From NCBI GenBank assembly GCA_947650365.1, contig OX393549.1, forward strand, positions 84,179,362 through 84,243,361: a DNA stretch of 64,000 nucleotides. The letters are read 5' to 3'. This stretch comes from Chamaelirium japonicum (Eukaryota; Streptophyta; Magnoliopsida; Liliales; Melanthiaceae). Numbering within the stretch: the stretch's first letter is position 1; each line of letters starts with the position of its first letter. The position numbers and the translations under genes are program-made. A model generated the notes under the pieces. That model was not told the DNA's origin, ran no database searches, and saw only the letters and a list, made by a program, of their open reading frames with translations. Below, piece by piece: positions 10,526 to 21,060 of this stretch.

Positions 10526-11136
10526 ATCCACTGGTATTCTTGTGGGTTGAAGTTCCAGTAGGTTCGATCTGGTGCATAGCGAGATCGGGCTCTTCTCCCT
10601 AACCATTCATTTGATTGACAGATCCGAGAACTTAAGTTGGTATGTTACTTCCGTCTATGGGCCTAATGAGGCTACTTTGCGTAGAGAGCTTTGGGTGGAG
10701 TTAGCGGCTCTTCGGCAATCCGTTTCAGGTCTTTGGATCCTTGGTGGTGATTTCAATGTGACGAGGTTCATTGCGGAGAGGAGTGGGGAGCCGGGGAGGG
10801 CGTGGGACAGAATAGATTTCTCTAATTTTGTGGATGCGGCTAAGCTCATGGACCTGCCTATTACTGGTCACTCTTTTACTTGGTCCAACAAGAGGGAGGA
10901 TCATATCTTTGCCAGGCTTGACCAATTCTTGATCACGAAGGAGATGGATGTCTCTTTTCCCGATATGATTCAGCTAGCGCTACCATCTTTTGTATCGGAC
11001 CACACGTCGTTGCTCCTCTTGACTTCTTCGGGTCAGATCTTTAAACATTTGTTTAGGTTAGAGATTATGAGGATCACGAGGGCGGGATTTGATGATTTGA
11101 TTGCTAGTGGGTGGGGTCAAGCGTCTTTGAAGCATA
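10526..11136 (+). pseudogene. LINE ORF2, fragment 2 of 4 (endonuclease core)
   Basis: This continues the endonuclease interrupted at 264. The frame from 10572 reads LFSLTIHLID, SWYVTSVYGPN, then LGGDFNV (catalytic Asn/Asp strand), TGHSFTWSN, and the catalytic SDHTSLLL near residue 143. These are the L1 AP-endonuclease motifs, and the enzyme nicks target DNA for target-primed reverse transcription. The fragment ends at the TSD GCATA (11132-11136) of the Cassandra insertion, so the ORF that appears to stop at 11141 runs into Cassandra sequence. Catalytic residues look intact here, but the whole ORF is broken elsewhere. Confidence 0.88.
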
Positions 11137-11454
11137 TGTGACAACCAAAATCCAATAGGCTTAGAGCTAATACTCATGCGGCTATGATGCCAAAATGGAT
11201 GGGGTGAGGTGTACAAGGTCACGAGTTAGTCCCACATCGCCTGGAGAGAAGGAGATCCTGAGCTACATATATAATTTTCCCTCCCAAACATAGAAGACGT
11301 GTTTTAAAACCGTACGCTGCTATGGATTTCGTAAGAACTCCATAGTTAAGTGTGCTCGGGCGAGAGTAGTACCAGGATAGGTGACCCCTGGAAAGTTCTT
11401 GTGCGGGCATGGGCAAAGCGGACAATATTTTGTGTGTTTGTGGTGGATGTTACA
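11137..11454 (+). repeat. Cassandra LTR 1
   Basis: The 318-bp LTR contains a TATATAATTTTCCC stretch near 11268 and a 5S-like segment at about 11311-11407. Confidence 0.88.
11311..11407 (+). other. 5S rRNA-like segment of Cassandra LTR 1
   Basis: It contains GGGCGAGAGTAGTACCAGGA followed by TAGGTGACCCCTGGAAAGTT, close to the A-box to C-box part of plant 5S rRNA, the Pol III internal promoter. It is a domesticated promoter piece, not a functional 5S gene, because the 5' part is diverged and the 3' end is altered. Confidence 0.85.
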
Positions 11455-11457
11455 AAA

Positions 11458-11469
11458 TGGTATCAGAGC
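11458..11469 (+). other. Cassandra primer-binding site 1 (tRNA-Met)
   Basis: TGGTATCAGAGC is an exact match to the classical tRNA-iMet primer site, 3 bases after LTR 1. Confidence 0.9.
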
Positions 11470-11534
11470 CGGTTCTCCTCGGGATGGGGGGATTTAACCC
11501 TACACGAGGATGTGTAGTCCTAAGGGGGGTGGAT

Positions 11535-11809
11535 TGTGATGACCAATATCCAATAACTAAGAGCCAAGACTCCTGAGACTGGGATACCAAGATGGATGAG
11601 GTAAGGTGAGGCATACAAGGCCACGAGTTAGCCCTCCCAAACATAGAAGACATGTTTTAAAATCATGCTCCACTACATATTTCGTAAGAACTCCATAGTT
11701 AAGCGTACTCGGGCGAGAGCAGTACTAGGATGGGTGACCTCCCTAGAAAGTTCTCTTGCGGGCACGGGCAAAGCGGACAATATCTTGTGTGTTTGGGGCG
11801 GATGTTACA
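11535..11809 (+). repeat. Cassandra LTR 2 (internally deleted)
   Basis: This copy is 275 bp, about 43 bp shorter than its neighbours. It lacks the stretch that in LTR 1 runs from TCCCACATCGCC to the TATATAATTT motif. The 5S-like segment survives. Confidence 0.87.
11663..11761 (+). other. 5S rRNA-like segment of Cassandra LTR 2
   Basis: GGGCGAGAGCAGTACTAGGA and TGGGTGACCTCCCTAGAAAG follow the 5S internal control region, and the C-box part is the best preserved of the three copies. Confidence 0.85.
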
Positions 11810-11812
11810 AAA

Positions 11813-11824
11813 TGGTATCAAAGC
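11813..11824 (+). other. Cassandra primer-binding site 2 (one mismatch)
   Basis: TGGTATCAAAGC lies 3 bases after LTR 2 and differs from the tRNA-Met primer site at one base. Confidence 0.85.
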
Positions 11825-11889
11825 CGGTTCTCCTCGGGATGGGGGGCTCTAACCCTACACGTGGACGTGTAGCCCTATGGGGGGTGGAT

Positions 11890-12208
11890 TGTGATGATCA
11901 AGATCCAATAGGCTGAGAGCCAAGACTCTTAAGGCTGTGATGCCAAGATGGATGAGGTAAGGTATACAAGGTCATGAGTTAGTCCCACATCACCTAGAGA
12001 GAAGGAGATCATGAGCTACTTATATAATTTCCTCTCCAAACCATAGAAGACGCGTTTTAAAATCGTGCGCGGCTATAGATTTCGTAAGAACTCTGTAGTT
12101 AAGCGTGCTCGGGCAAGAGTGGTACCAAGATGGATGACCCCCTGCGAAGTTCTCGTGCAGGCACGGGCAAAGTGGACAATATCTTGTTTGTTTGGGGTGG
12201 ATGTTACA
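11890..12208 (+). repeat. Cassandra LTR 3
   Basis: The 319-bp LTR contains a 5S-like segment at about 12063-12160 (GGGCAAGAGTGGTACCAAGA). It is followed directly by the TSD GCATA and the LINE. Confidence 0.88.
12063..12160 (+). other. 5S rRNA-like segment of Cassandra LTR 3
   Basis: It is more diverged than in LTR 2 (GATGGATGACCCCCTGCGAA in the C-box region) but keeps GTTAAGCGTGCTCGGGC. Confidence 0.8.
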
Positions 12209-13175
12209 GCATAGCTCGGTCCTCTTTCTGGTGGTCAAGCTGCACTTCCTTTGCAAGAAGATCAAGGCCTGGGATAGGGATTCTTTCGAAAGAGTAAGAG
12301 ACAGGAAGGCGGGGCTCATTGCCAGGATGGGTGTTCTGGAAGCTAGGGCCGAACTAGGGCCTCTTTCTGAGCTTGAGCATTCCAACCTAGCTTTGGCGTA
12401 TACCCAACTGAAAGAGGTTCTCAAGGAGGAAGAAATTATGTAGAGATAGTGCTCGAGGGAGAGATGGCTGAATGAGGGGGATCATAATACCAAGTACTTT
12501 CATCGCTTGGCGAATGCGAGGAGACGATTCAACTTTATTTCGGGGATTCAGATCGGAGATCAGTGGTTGTTGAATCAACGAGACATTCTGCAAAGTATGC
12601 TAAACCACTGCAAAGGCTGCTTCTCTACTCCCATCGGTCAAACATTGGACCTTGATTGGGATGCTATGTGGACACGAAGGCTAGGAGGTTAGAATTCTCT
12701 GGATGATGCTTTCTCTGATGAGGAATTCAAGAAGGCCGTCTTCAGTATGCGGCCGGATGGAGCCCCGAGGCCAGAAGGTTTCTCCATTCTCTTCTTTCAA
12801 CGTTACTGGTCTCTGGTGGGGCCTGATATTTGCCACCTCCTCCTTGATTTCTTTAGGGGGCATGTTACTCTCCACCCAATCAACTACTTATGGCTGTCAC
12901 TGATTCCTAAGAAGGAGGGTGTATAAATGATCGGTGATTTCAGGCCGATCAGTCTGTCCAACTGTATTTACAAGATCATTTCAAAGATCATCATTATCTG
13001 GTTAGCCTCTGTTATTGGGGATATTACCAGCCCCAACCAATCGGCTTTATTCGGGGTAGGAATATCCTATACATCGTCGCTTTGGCGCAGGAGGTCATTT
13101 GCCACATGATGGAGAAGAAAGAGGAGAGTATGCTGATTAAGCTGGATTTTGAGAAGGCTTTTGACCATCTTAGAT
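12209..13175 (+). pseudogene. LINE ORF2, fragment 3 of 4 (linker and reverse transcriptase start)
   Basis: This resumes after the Cassandra TSD. Frames read the linker region (WDRDSFERVRDRKAGL; then NTKYFHRLANARRR after an in-frame stop), then reverse transcriptase motifs: MIGDFRPISLSNCIYKIISK at 12927 and, after a frameshift, LIKLDFEKAFDHLR, motif A with its catalytic Asp, at 13135-13174. Stop codons (TAA before MIGDF, TAG at 12441) and frameshifts show that it is inactive. It ends at the TSD TAGAT (13171-13175) of the Tekay insertion; the next codons (WSF) are at 23308. Confidence 0.88.
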
Positions 13176-16100
13176 TGTCACGCCCCAGAAATCTGGAACC
13201 GATCCCTGGGGTGTGAGGTGAGAAAAACCAAGGGTTTTAGGGTTTGATCAACTATCTACTCCAAAAAGGGTTTCTCACAGGGCTCCTACTTTCTCATGAA
13301 AAAGAAGGAGAGAGAAACAAGGGTTATTTTAAATTTGATTTTTTTTATAAAATATTTTATTAAAAGAAAAACTGGGAGAGTTAAAGGTGACTACGCTCGA
13401 CCTTCAGCCGGGCTATCCTCTCAGCATGTGTGGCCTGACGGTGCCCCACATGCTGATAGAAGTCCCTCTTAAGGTAGCACGAGGCTCAAGCCTCTGACGG
13501 CGAGCTGAGTAGCCTCGCCTGCTCTCTAGCACTCGGGGCACTGGTTTAGAGGTCCTATCAACGGGGCTAGTCAATTAGGTCATTTTACAACTTATATTTT
13601 CATAGTGAGCTACCCTAGGCTTGGGGCCTTGAGGAGAGGCCTACCCCAAAAAGAATTCAGCTGTATCATTGCCACTAATAATATACACTAAACCAAATAA
13701 TTCTTATCGAATCTAGTTCGATTACAATGCCAGAAAGAAAAATGACTACTACACGACATAGTGAAATCTAAAACTTCACCGCCGTCCTAACTCCGCCACT
13801 GACCTCGTGTTGCGGCTATCCCTGAGTCTCCGAACCTGCAGAAGAGCCTACTCGTGGGAATGAGTAGCTCCCAAAATAAATTGGGAGATTAGCCAAATAA
13901 ATGACTAGTGACAAGCTAACTACCTAGGTAATTAATAACGCCCGTATTTATAAACAGTTTACTGATTAGTCTAGTTGTCCAATTACATTCTCAATCACGC
14001 CCTAAGTGTTCATGCAATGTCTACATTCGCATGCAATCCCTACTGTCGCTAGGTTATCGAGTATACCATTTCTACAATTCATAATTAATAAAATTAAACA
14101 CACTCAATGTGAATCCCAGATATTTTGTTCATCCTGCCCTCGGTCGAGCATTACTATAGGGCCTTTTATTTCAATATAGAGGGCTAACTCTCTCGCCGTG
14201 CATACTCCGACACCATACACAAAGTCACCCATATGATCATAAGGGGTTTTCGTCTTTCACGGTGGAGCTCTACTGCCCAACTTGCTTTCCTTAGGGGCTT
14301 CAACTACCCCAAGACAGGCTTGCTAGGCCAATCCCTTTTTTCAGGCACCTCCTATTGGCTTTACCACAATCCTTGCCTGTGACCCCCTAACCTACTGATC
14401 TTCGACTGTGCACGCAGGCTGGTTCACGGCCCTTGCGCGCACGAGGTCTGAATCTTACAACAGGATAGAATATCACACAGTTATAATAATACAATAGTTT
14501 CGACGTTTTATCCCGGGATTCGCACCACGCTCACAACCCATGCATCACAATAAATCTAAATTACTCTCACCAGTATTCCCGTGTGCCCGGGTCTCCACAC
14601 TCCACTTAGAAGGGTGGGCCCCGATAATTAGTATTTAATTATTAATTTCTAAAACTTAAGGGAATTCCTACTTACGGTGTCCAAGCAATCAACAGAATAA
14701 TTATTATTTAATTATTAATATTTGTAAGCATGTGTTGCCGGACTCGCAACTACGCATGCAAGGCGAGGTCCACTCGACTACATACGACGATGTCCGGTAG
14801 AACTCGTATGCAGCGTTATAGACACCTACCCTTAATTTCTATAATAGCATAATTAATTATCTAAAATAACATGCAGTGTCACCTGGTCGAGGCGCACAAA
14901 CTCCCGTAACTGGCTTTTGCTCCCTTGCGGCTGGATCGTCCCGATTGCGTACTGTCAAGCACATACACGCCTACGATTATTGCTTGCTACAGATAACACT
15001 ATTTTTAGCCCGAGTTGGCCGAGTCAAGAAAATTTAGGCATCGTCAGACGCTGGTCTACCGGCATGCAAAACGATGCCCCTAATGGTGTAATGTCAATCG
15101 GTTGGCATTGCCAATGTCAAGGGTCGTACTATGGCTCAATTGTACAATTCCGTTTAAACGGTCGCATCCGTGTCGGATGCTACTACTAACGTACGTTGTG
15201 CTCTGAAGAGCCTTTGGCTACTACCAAGGTGTGTACAACTTGGGTCAGGTCTAGGCAAGGTCAACGGTTCGACTCGTCATTCATCCAAGGTGTCCTTATG
15301 CCAAAGTTTGAGTACTATGGTTGTTACTTTAATTATAACGAGTCGCACGAGCCTGAGCTTGGATTGACGACAGCTATTACGCCTAATCCAATTGGGTCCC
15401 AGGATCGGTAAGGTTTGGCACATGGGCCGCTAGTGGTCCACCACCGTGCATGACACGACGATGTGCATGATACATAAAAAGGATGTAACACGGAGGTATC
15501 ATCGGCCAACAATGGCCAAAAGATGGCATGACCCAACAACATAGTCACATGGTTCAATGGCTTTAATAATTGCTATCAAGTAACATTAGTGTCGAAGGTC
15601 ATGATACGGTCGCAAGGATGGATCGCGGTCGGGATCAGGCATGCCGTGCGTCTGTCAACGCCGAATTGGGTAGGTATGATGGGGCCGACCTACACTAAGG
15701 ATGAAACAGAAATCAATTACGATCAGTCACAAGAGGGGATATAGCCTGGCGCGGTCAGGCCTTGCGACCGGTTGTATAGTCACCGGTTACCTGGCCGGCA
15801 GCCATGGTTGCACCAAGGGTCTAAGGCCGCAAGGGCTGGATCGGATCACACAAATGAGAAAGAGAGAGAAGGGGATAAGGCAGACCCGGTCGGGAGAGGA
15901 GTCGTTGATCTGGTCTCAACGGAACAACAAGAAAAACAGAGGAAAATAGGGGAGGTGGCCGACCTGGTGCAGGGGCTCGGCTTCGGCTGCAGGGGCCGTC
16001 GGCTCTGACAGCTCCTCCTCCGGCACCGACTGCTCCTCTCCGGCCGGCTAAGCTCCGGCTGCCGTGCGCCAAACACAGCAGCAATAGAGAGATTGAAAGA

Positions 16101-16462
16101 GGGAAAGAGAGAGGTCGAAGAGGAAGAGAAGAGACCGGAGAGGGAAGAGAGGGATCGGAGGGAGTAGAGGGGGGTCGGTTGGGTCTAAGTTTAAAAGGGT
16201 GAAAGGGGGTCGGTGGCCAGGTACAGCAAATTCGGGGGGGGGGGGGGAGAGGACGAGATCGCAGGGAAGGAGAGGGGGATGTGAGGGGAGAGCAGCGAAG
16301 GGCAGGGGAGAGCAGCAGCGTAGGGGAAGGGTGAGGTGAGGGAGGGGCGGCGGATGAGGGACGGGATCGGGTTCGGTTTGGGGGGGAAAAGAGATCCGAG
16401 AGTGAGATCCGAGTGAGATGGGAGAGGGATCCGGGTGAGAGGGAGAGGGATCCGAGTGAGAG

Positions 16463-16517
<55 letters not shown>

Positions 16518-17006
16518 AGAGAGGGAGAGAGGGAGAAGGTGCTGGGTTGGGTTTGGGGTCGGGTCGGGTTCGGGTTAGGGATGAAGAGAGATAGAGAGAG
16601 AGGGTCGGCTGTTGGGTTTTAGGTTTTTTAAACCATTTTTTTTCTATCTCTTGAAACCGTCGGCTCGACTCTAGCTCAAACCCGTGTCGTGCTGAGACAA
16701 GTTGGCACGCGCACCTCAGCGAGTCCGACTGACTCGCCACTAATACTTATAATCTAAATTAAAATACATAAATGAAAAAATATTTGCGATGAATCATAGT
16801 ACACACGTTCAAGCACCGATTGCATTCCTTCCATCGTCGCCTCGCGACCCGGACCTGGGGCCCACTGTCCGGTCCAACTCAAGTTCAAACACACACCATC
16901 GACAATCATAAATGTAAAAGCAAGTCAATCAGTTTAGTAATAATATATAATAATAATAAAACTGGGCTGCTCTGGGCGAAAACACCCTGGAATGCCGGTC
17001 ATTACA
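13176..17006 (-). repeat. Left LTR of the mirror-image Tekay insertion
   Basis: On the minus strand it starts TGTAATGACCGG right after the polypurine tract and ends GGGGCGTGACA. It holds a GA microsatellite (16469-16513) and a GC-rich GA/TC-purine region (15840-16560). Long frames here, for example 16048-16740, are low-complexity by-products. The same landmarks occur in inverted order in the right LTR, and in direct order in the solo LTR at 36220-40185. Confidence 0.82.
16469..16513. repeat. (GA)n microsatellite in the left Tekay LTR
   Basis: A nearly pure GA run of about 45 bases. The mirror position in the right LTR has (CT)n at 21003-21056. Confidence 0.9.
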
Positions 17007-17020
17007 TCCTACCTACCTTA
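17007..17020 (-). other. Polypurine tract, left half
   Basis: Minus strand TAAGGTAGGTAGGA directly before TGTAATGACC. It corresponds to 20297-20311 on the opposite strand in the right half. Confidence 0.75.
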
Positions 17021-17073
17021 ATAAAATTTTCGACTTGAAAATTAACTAACACTAGTCATCAAACAAAGATGGG

Positions 17074-19106
17074 TTACAGGGATCGCATCGCGGACTCAAG
17101 CTCCCAAGTAGCTTCCTCCTCACTGCAGTGCTGCCACTGCACTTTCACCATGGGGATAGTCTTCGTGCGAAGCACTCGATCCTCTCTAGCCAGAATCCTG
17201 ACCGGTCGCTCCTCGTAGGATGCATCTGAACTGAGGGCTAGGTCCTGCCAATCCAGCACATGGGATGGGTCCGGCTCGTACCTCTGAAACATCGACACAT
17301 GGAAGAAACCGTGGATGCTAGAGAGCTGTGGAGGCAGCGCCAGCCGATATGCCACCTTACCAACTCTCTCCAAGATCTCGAAGGGGCTGATGAATCTCGG
17401 AGCCAACTTTTCTTTCTTCCCAAACCTCGCGATGCCTCGACAAAGGAAAACCTTCAAGAAGACATGGTCTCCAATGGTGAACTCGAGCGGGCATCGACGC
17501 ACATCAGTATAACTCTTCTGTCGACTCTGTGCCGCTCAAAGTCGCTCCCTGATCAGCTGGATCTTCTCCGTCGTTTCTGAACGAGCTCCAGTCCCAAAAG
17601 GCTCCGCTCTCCTACCTCTGCCCAACAAAGAGGTGACCAACACGACCTCCTATACAAGGCCTCATAGAGGGCCATGCCGATACTGGCTTGGTGGCTATTG
17701 TTGTAGGCGAATTTCACAAGAGGTAGATGCTCCTCCCAACTGCCTCCAAAATCCACAGAGCATGCCCGTAATATATCCTCCAGAATCTGAATCGTCCTCT
17801 CTAACTGGCCATCTGTCTGAGGGTGGAAGGCTATGCTAAAACTGAGCTCAGTCCCCAAGGCTGTCTACAGGCTCTCCCAAAAGTGAGAAACAAACCGAGG
17901 ATCTTGATCTGAGACGATAAAAACTGGAACTATGTGCAGTCTAATAATCTCTCTCATATACAGCTTTATCTAGTTGATGGACGTCATCGTCTTCCACACA
18001 GGAAGAAAGTGGCCGACTTCATCAGTCTGTCCACGATTACCCAAACCAAGTCATGCCTATTCCAGGTCAAAGGCAATCCCGAAACAAAGTCCATTGTGAT
18101 ATGCTCCCATTTCCACTCAGCTACTGGGAGTAGCTGCAGTAATCCAGCCGGTCTTTGGTGCTCAGTCTTGACTTGCTGACAAGTCAAACATCTGGACACG
18201 AAAGCGGCCACATCCTGCTTCATGCCCTTCCACCAGAACTGCCTCCTCAAGTCGTGATACATCTTGGTGCTACCGGGGTGCATCGAGAATCTAGATCGAT
18301 GCGCCTCTGATAACACCTCCTCTCAAACCTCCTTATCAGCGGGAAAGCATAACCTTCTCTAAAACCTCAGACCTCTATCAGCATCAACTGACCAGTCTAG
18401 AACAAACTCCCCACTATCGCACCGTGCCCTCATCTCTTCCAACTCTGAATCCAACCTCAGTGCTGCAATCACCTTCTGAAGTAGGCTGAACTGCACTCGT
18501 ATGGTGCGCAACACGGTATGAGAAAGGTTCCCATTGAATCCATAAATCAAAGCCTTCTATGGTAGCCAAAAAGTCATATCGATCTGTCAACAGTCTAGCA
18601 AACTGGCTACGGGACTTCCGGCTCAGGGTATCTGCAACAACATTCGCTTTACCAGGATGGTAAAAAAGTGAATAGTTGAAGTCATTCAGGACTTCGATCC
18701 ACCTCCTCTGACGCATGTTCAGAACCATCTGACTCATGATGTACCGCAGGCTCTTATGATCGCAATACATCTCAAACTCCTCACCATACAGGTAATGCCT
18801 CCAGATCTTCAAGGCGAAGACCACCGCTGCCAACTCCAGATCATGGGTGGGATAATTCTTCTCGTGGGTCTTCAACTACCTCGAGGTGTATGCAACCACC
18901 CTGCCGTCCTGAATCAGAACTGCTCCAAGCCTTATCAGCGAGGCGTCGGTGAAGACAACATAGCCCTGCCACTAGCAGAAATCGTGAGCACTGGGGCCGA
19001 AGTGAGACGCTGCTTCAATTCTCGGAAGGACTTCACAATCTTCTGACCACTCGAACTTGACACCCTTCTTAGTCAGACGGGTGAGAGGTGCAGCTATACG
19101 GGTGAT
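17074..19106 (-). pseudogene. Tekay-type pol fragment: RNase H, integrase, chromodomain-like tail
   Basis: Minus-strand pieces appear in the correct order for a chromovirus. From about 19106 to 18876 comes the end of reverse transcriptase and start of RNase H (LTRLTKKGVKFEWSEDCE). At 18414-18875 is RNase H ([42 protein letters not shown]). At 17984-18316 are the integrase zinc-binding and first core motifs (HPGSTKMYHDLRRQFWW, CLTCQQVK, MDFVSGLP). At 17553-17858 is the core (FHPQTDGQLERTIQILED). At 17074-17502 are the C-terminal GPY/F-like part and a chromodomain-like end (VKVQWQHCSEEEATWE). Stops and frameshifts separate the pieces, so it is inactive. Gag, protease and most of reverse transcriptase are missing: the homology stops abruptly near 19106, the junction of the mirror structure. 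Confidence 0.88.
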
Positions 19107-20296
19107 TTATTTTGAGTTGTTCGCAATTGTCTCAGTTCTCTTGTTCTCACTTTCCCATGTCTGTCAGGTCTCTATCTAACTAACTTGATCCATTTAGGGT
19201 AAAGATTTAATACCTTGTGCTAGTTGGCTATTAGGGTTCTAGTACATAACTTCTTGAACTAAATCGGAGTTGTTTTAGTCTAGGACTAGTCACCCAACTG
19301 TGTAGTGTGTATTATATCGTATCTTAATTTTTTGCTTCTTTCTGTCACTAGGTTAGCTACTCTCTTATTTTATTGTTCTCTACTCAGGTAATAAGTTTCC
19401 TTCTTTACCTAATTTGTGCACCATAGTGTTCGATCTAGAAGGTTTTTGAGTTGTGCCACAATAGCATAGTTGGGAGTGTTTATGATATGAGTTTCAAAGA
19501 GTATCAGTGTTTTCGATTCAAACGATGTTCCTTCCTTACTCTCGTTGGTATGTAATATAGTTATGTTATCTTGGATTTAGTATTCCCTAAGCCATATAGT
19601 AAAAATTGCATAAGTAATAGAAGCGTTTGTTCTAGAGGGGAATCTTACAGGATTTAAGTTTAGGCATACTAGTTGAGCCATTTCTTTCATCACTTTATTT
19701 AGGAATGTGTATTTAAACATATGTGTATTGGTGCATATGTGTAGTATACATCCCTACGATTGTAGTGTCGATACTAAAAGTATAAGATTATATATGGGTG
19801 TATGGGCTCCTCTATACATGAATGTACTTTTTGGTATCAACACTGTCAGTTGAGTACAGTTTGAGCTTCTAAATCTATGAATTTTGATAGTTCCCTACCG
19901 TGGGGGACACCCCTCGACAGAACTGATAAGGGGAATGCCCCTTATCTAGGCAGGGTTAATGATCAAAACTCATGATTTGGTTTAGTCCGTAATGATAAGA
20001 ATGGAAAATGAAAGCCAAAACTCATATTTACGATGCGAGGATTTGGATGTTCACTTCTATCCTAATAATTATGTGACTAATTTATTATAAGTTAGGTTAG
20101 TAGTCATACAAGTGACAGTCTCCCTTTTTGGTATGATTGGCATAGTGGTTTAGCTTTTTGTTATCAGTATTAGTAAGGATCTTCACGCCAGCCGTAAGTC
20201 CTATTTTGTTGTTTTTATCTTTCTTCACTTCGGTAATAGAGATTGATGGTTATGCATCCTTAGTTTTAGGGGTTAATTTTCAGGACGAAAATTCTA
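19107..20296 (+). other. Non-coding interior of the right half of the mirror insertion
   Basis: No recognisable polyprotein sequence occurs on either strand. The last 45 bases (GTTAATTTTCAGGACGAAAA onward) match the pre-PPT stretch of the left half in inverted orientation, so this is the 3' interior of a plus-strand relative. The lack of coding suggests a non-autonomous family member. The junction with the coding half at about 19106 has no obvious repeat. Confidence 0.55.
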
Positions 20297-20311
20297 TTAA
20301 GGTGGGTAGGA
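20297..20311 (+). other. Polypurine tract, right half
   Basis: TTAAGGTGGGTAGGA directly precedes the LTR start TGTAATAATCGG. Confidence 0.75.
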
Positions 20312-20998
20312 TGTAATAATCGGTACTATAGAGTTGTTTTTCGTTTAGGGCAGACCAGATTCATCCTTTTATTATTATTATATTACTGAAATATTAGATT
20401 TGATCCCGCATAAATATTGTTGATGTTGTTGGTTGAACTTGAGCGGGACTGGGCAATGGGTCTAGGGTCCGGGTTGCGAGGCAACGGCTCTCAGTGTGCA
20501 TGTGTTTCGGTACACAAAAAAAAAATCACTTAAAATAAATAATTAATTAATTAAGTCGTTATTTTGGCGGGTCAATCGGATCCGGTGAGATTCGCGTGCT
20601 GGCGCGGCACGGGTTCGAATGTGAGCTTGCTTGACCACTTTAAGAGTTAGTAAAAAAAAAAACCTAAAGATAAAACCCGAACCCAAACCCGACCCTCTCT
20701 CTCATCTCTCACAGCCGCTCACCCCTCACCCTCACCATCCCGACCCCATCTCTCCCATCACCTCCCCCCTCTCCTTCCCTACGCTTCTTTCACCCCGAAT
20801 CCGGCCCCCCGGATTTGCTGTACCCGACCGCCGCCCCCCATCCTCTCTTCAAAACCTAGATCATATCGCCTCCTCAGTCCGACCCTCTCCCTCCCCTCCG
20901 ATCTCCCTCTCTTTCCCTCTGATCTCCTTCTCTTTGATCTGTCCCTCCGATCCCTCTTTCTCCCTCCCGATCTCCCCATCATGCCCTCTTTCCATTGA

Positions 20999-21060
<62 letters not shown>

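Larger units (their letters stand above)
11137..12208 (+). mobile_element. Cassandra-type TRIM with three LTRs and two internal regions
   Basis: Three LTRs (11137-11454, 11535-11809, 11890-12208), each starting TGTGA and ending GATGTTACA, alternate with two 80-bp interiors. Each interior starts with a tRNA-Met primer site and ends with a G-rich polypurine tract (AGGGGGGTGGA type). Every LTR carries a segment matching the 3' two thirds of 5S rRNA, the hallmark of Cassandra. The perfect TSD GCATA (11132-11136, 12209-12213) flanks the whole array, so it entered as a unit or grew by unequal recombination after one insertion. There is no coding capacity; TRIMs need enzymes from other elements. It sits inside LINE ORF2 between the endonuclease and the reverse transcriptase. 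Confidence 0.93.

Noticed and set aside
11311..12160. Three 5S rRNA genes
   Set aside because: These are Cassandra LTR parts: each is truncated, diverged and bounded by LTR edges and primer sites, not by 5S gene spacers.
16048..16740. A 230-codon minus-strand frame with Ser/Pro/Leu repeats
   Set aside because: It is the GA/CT microsatellite part of the left Tekay-like LTR read as protein.
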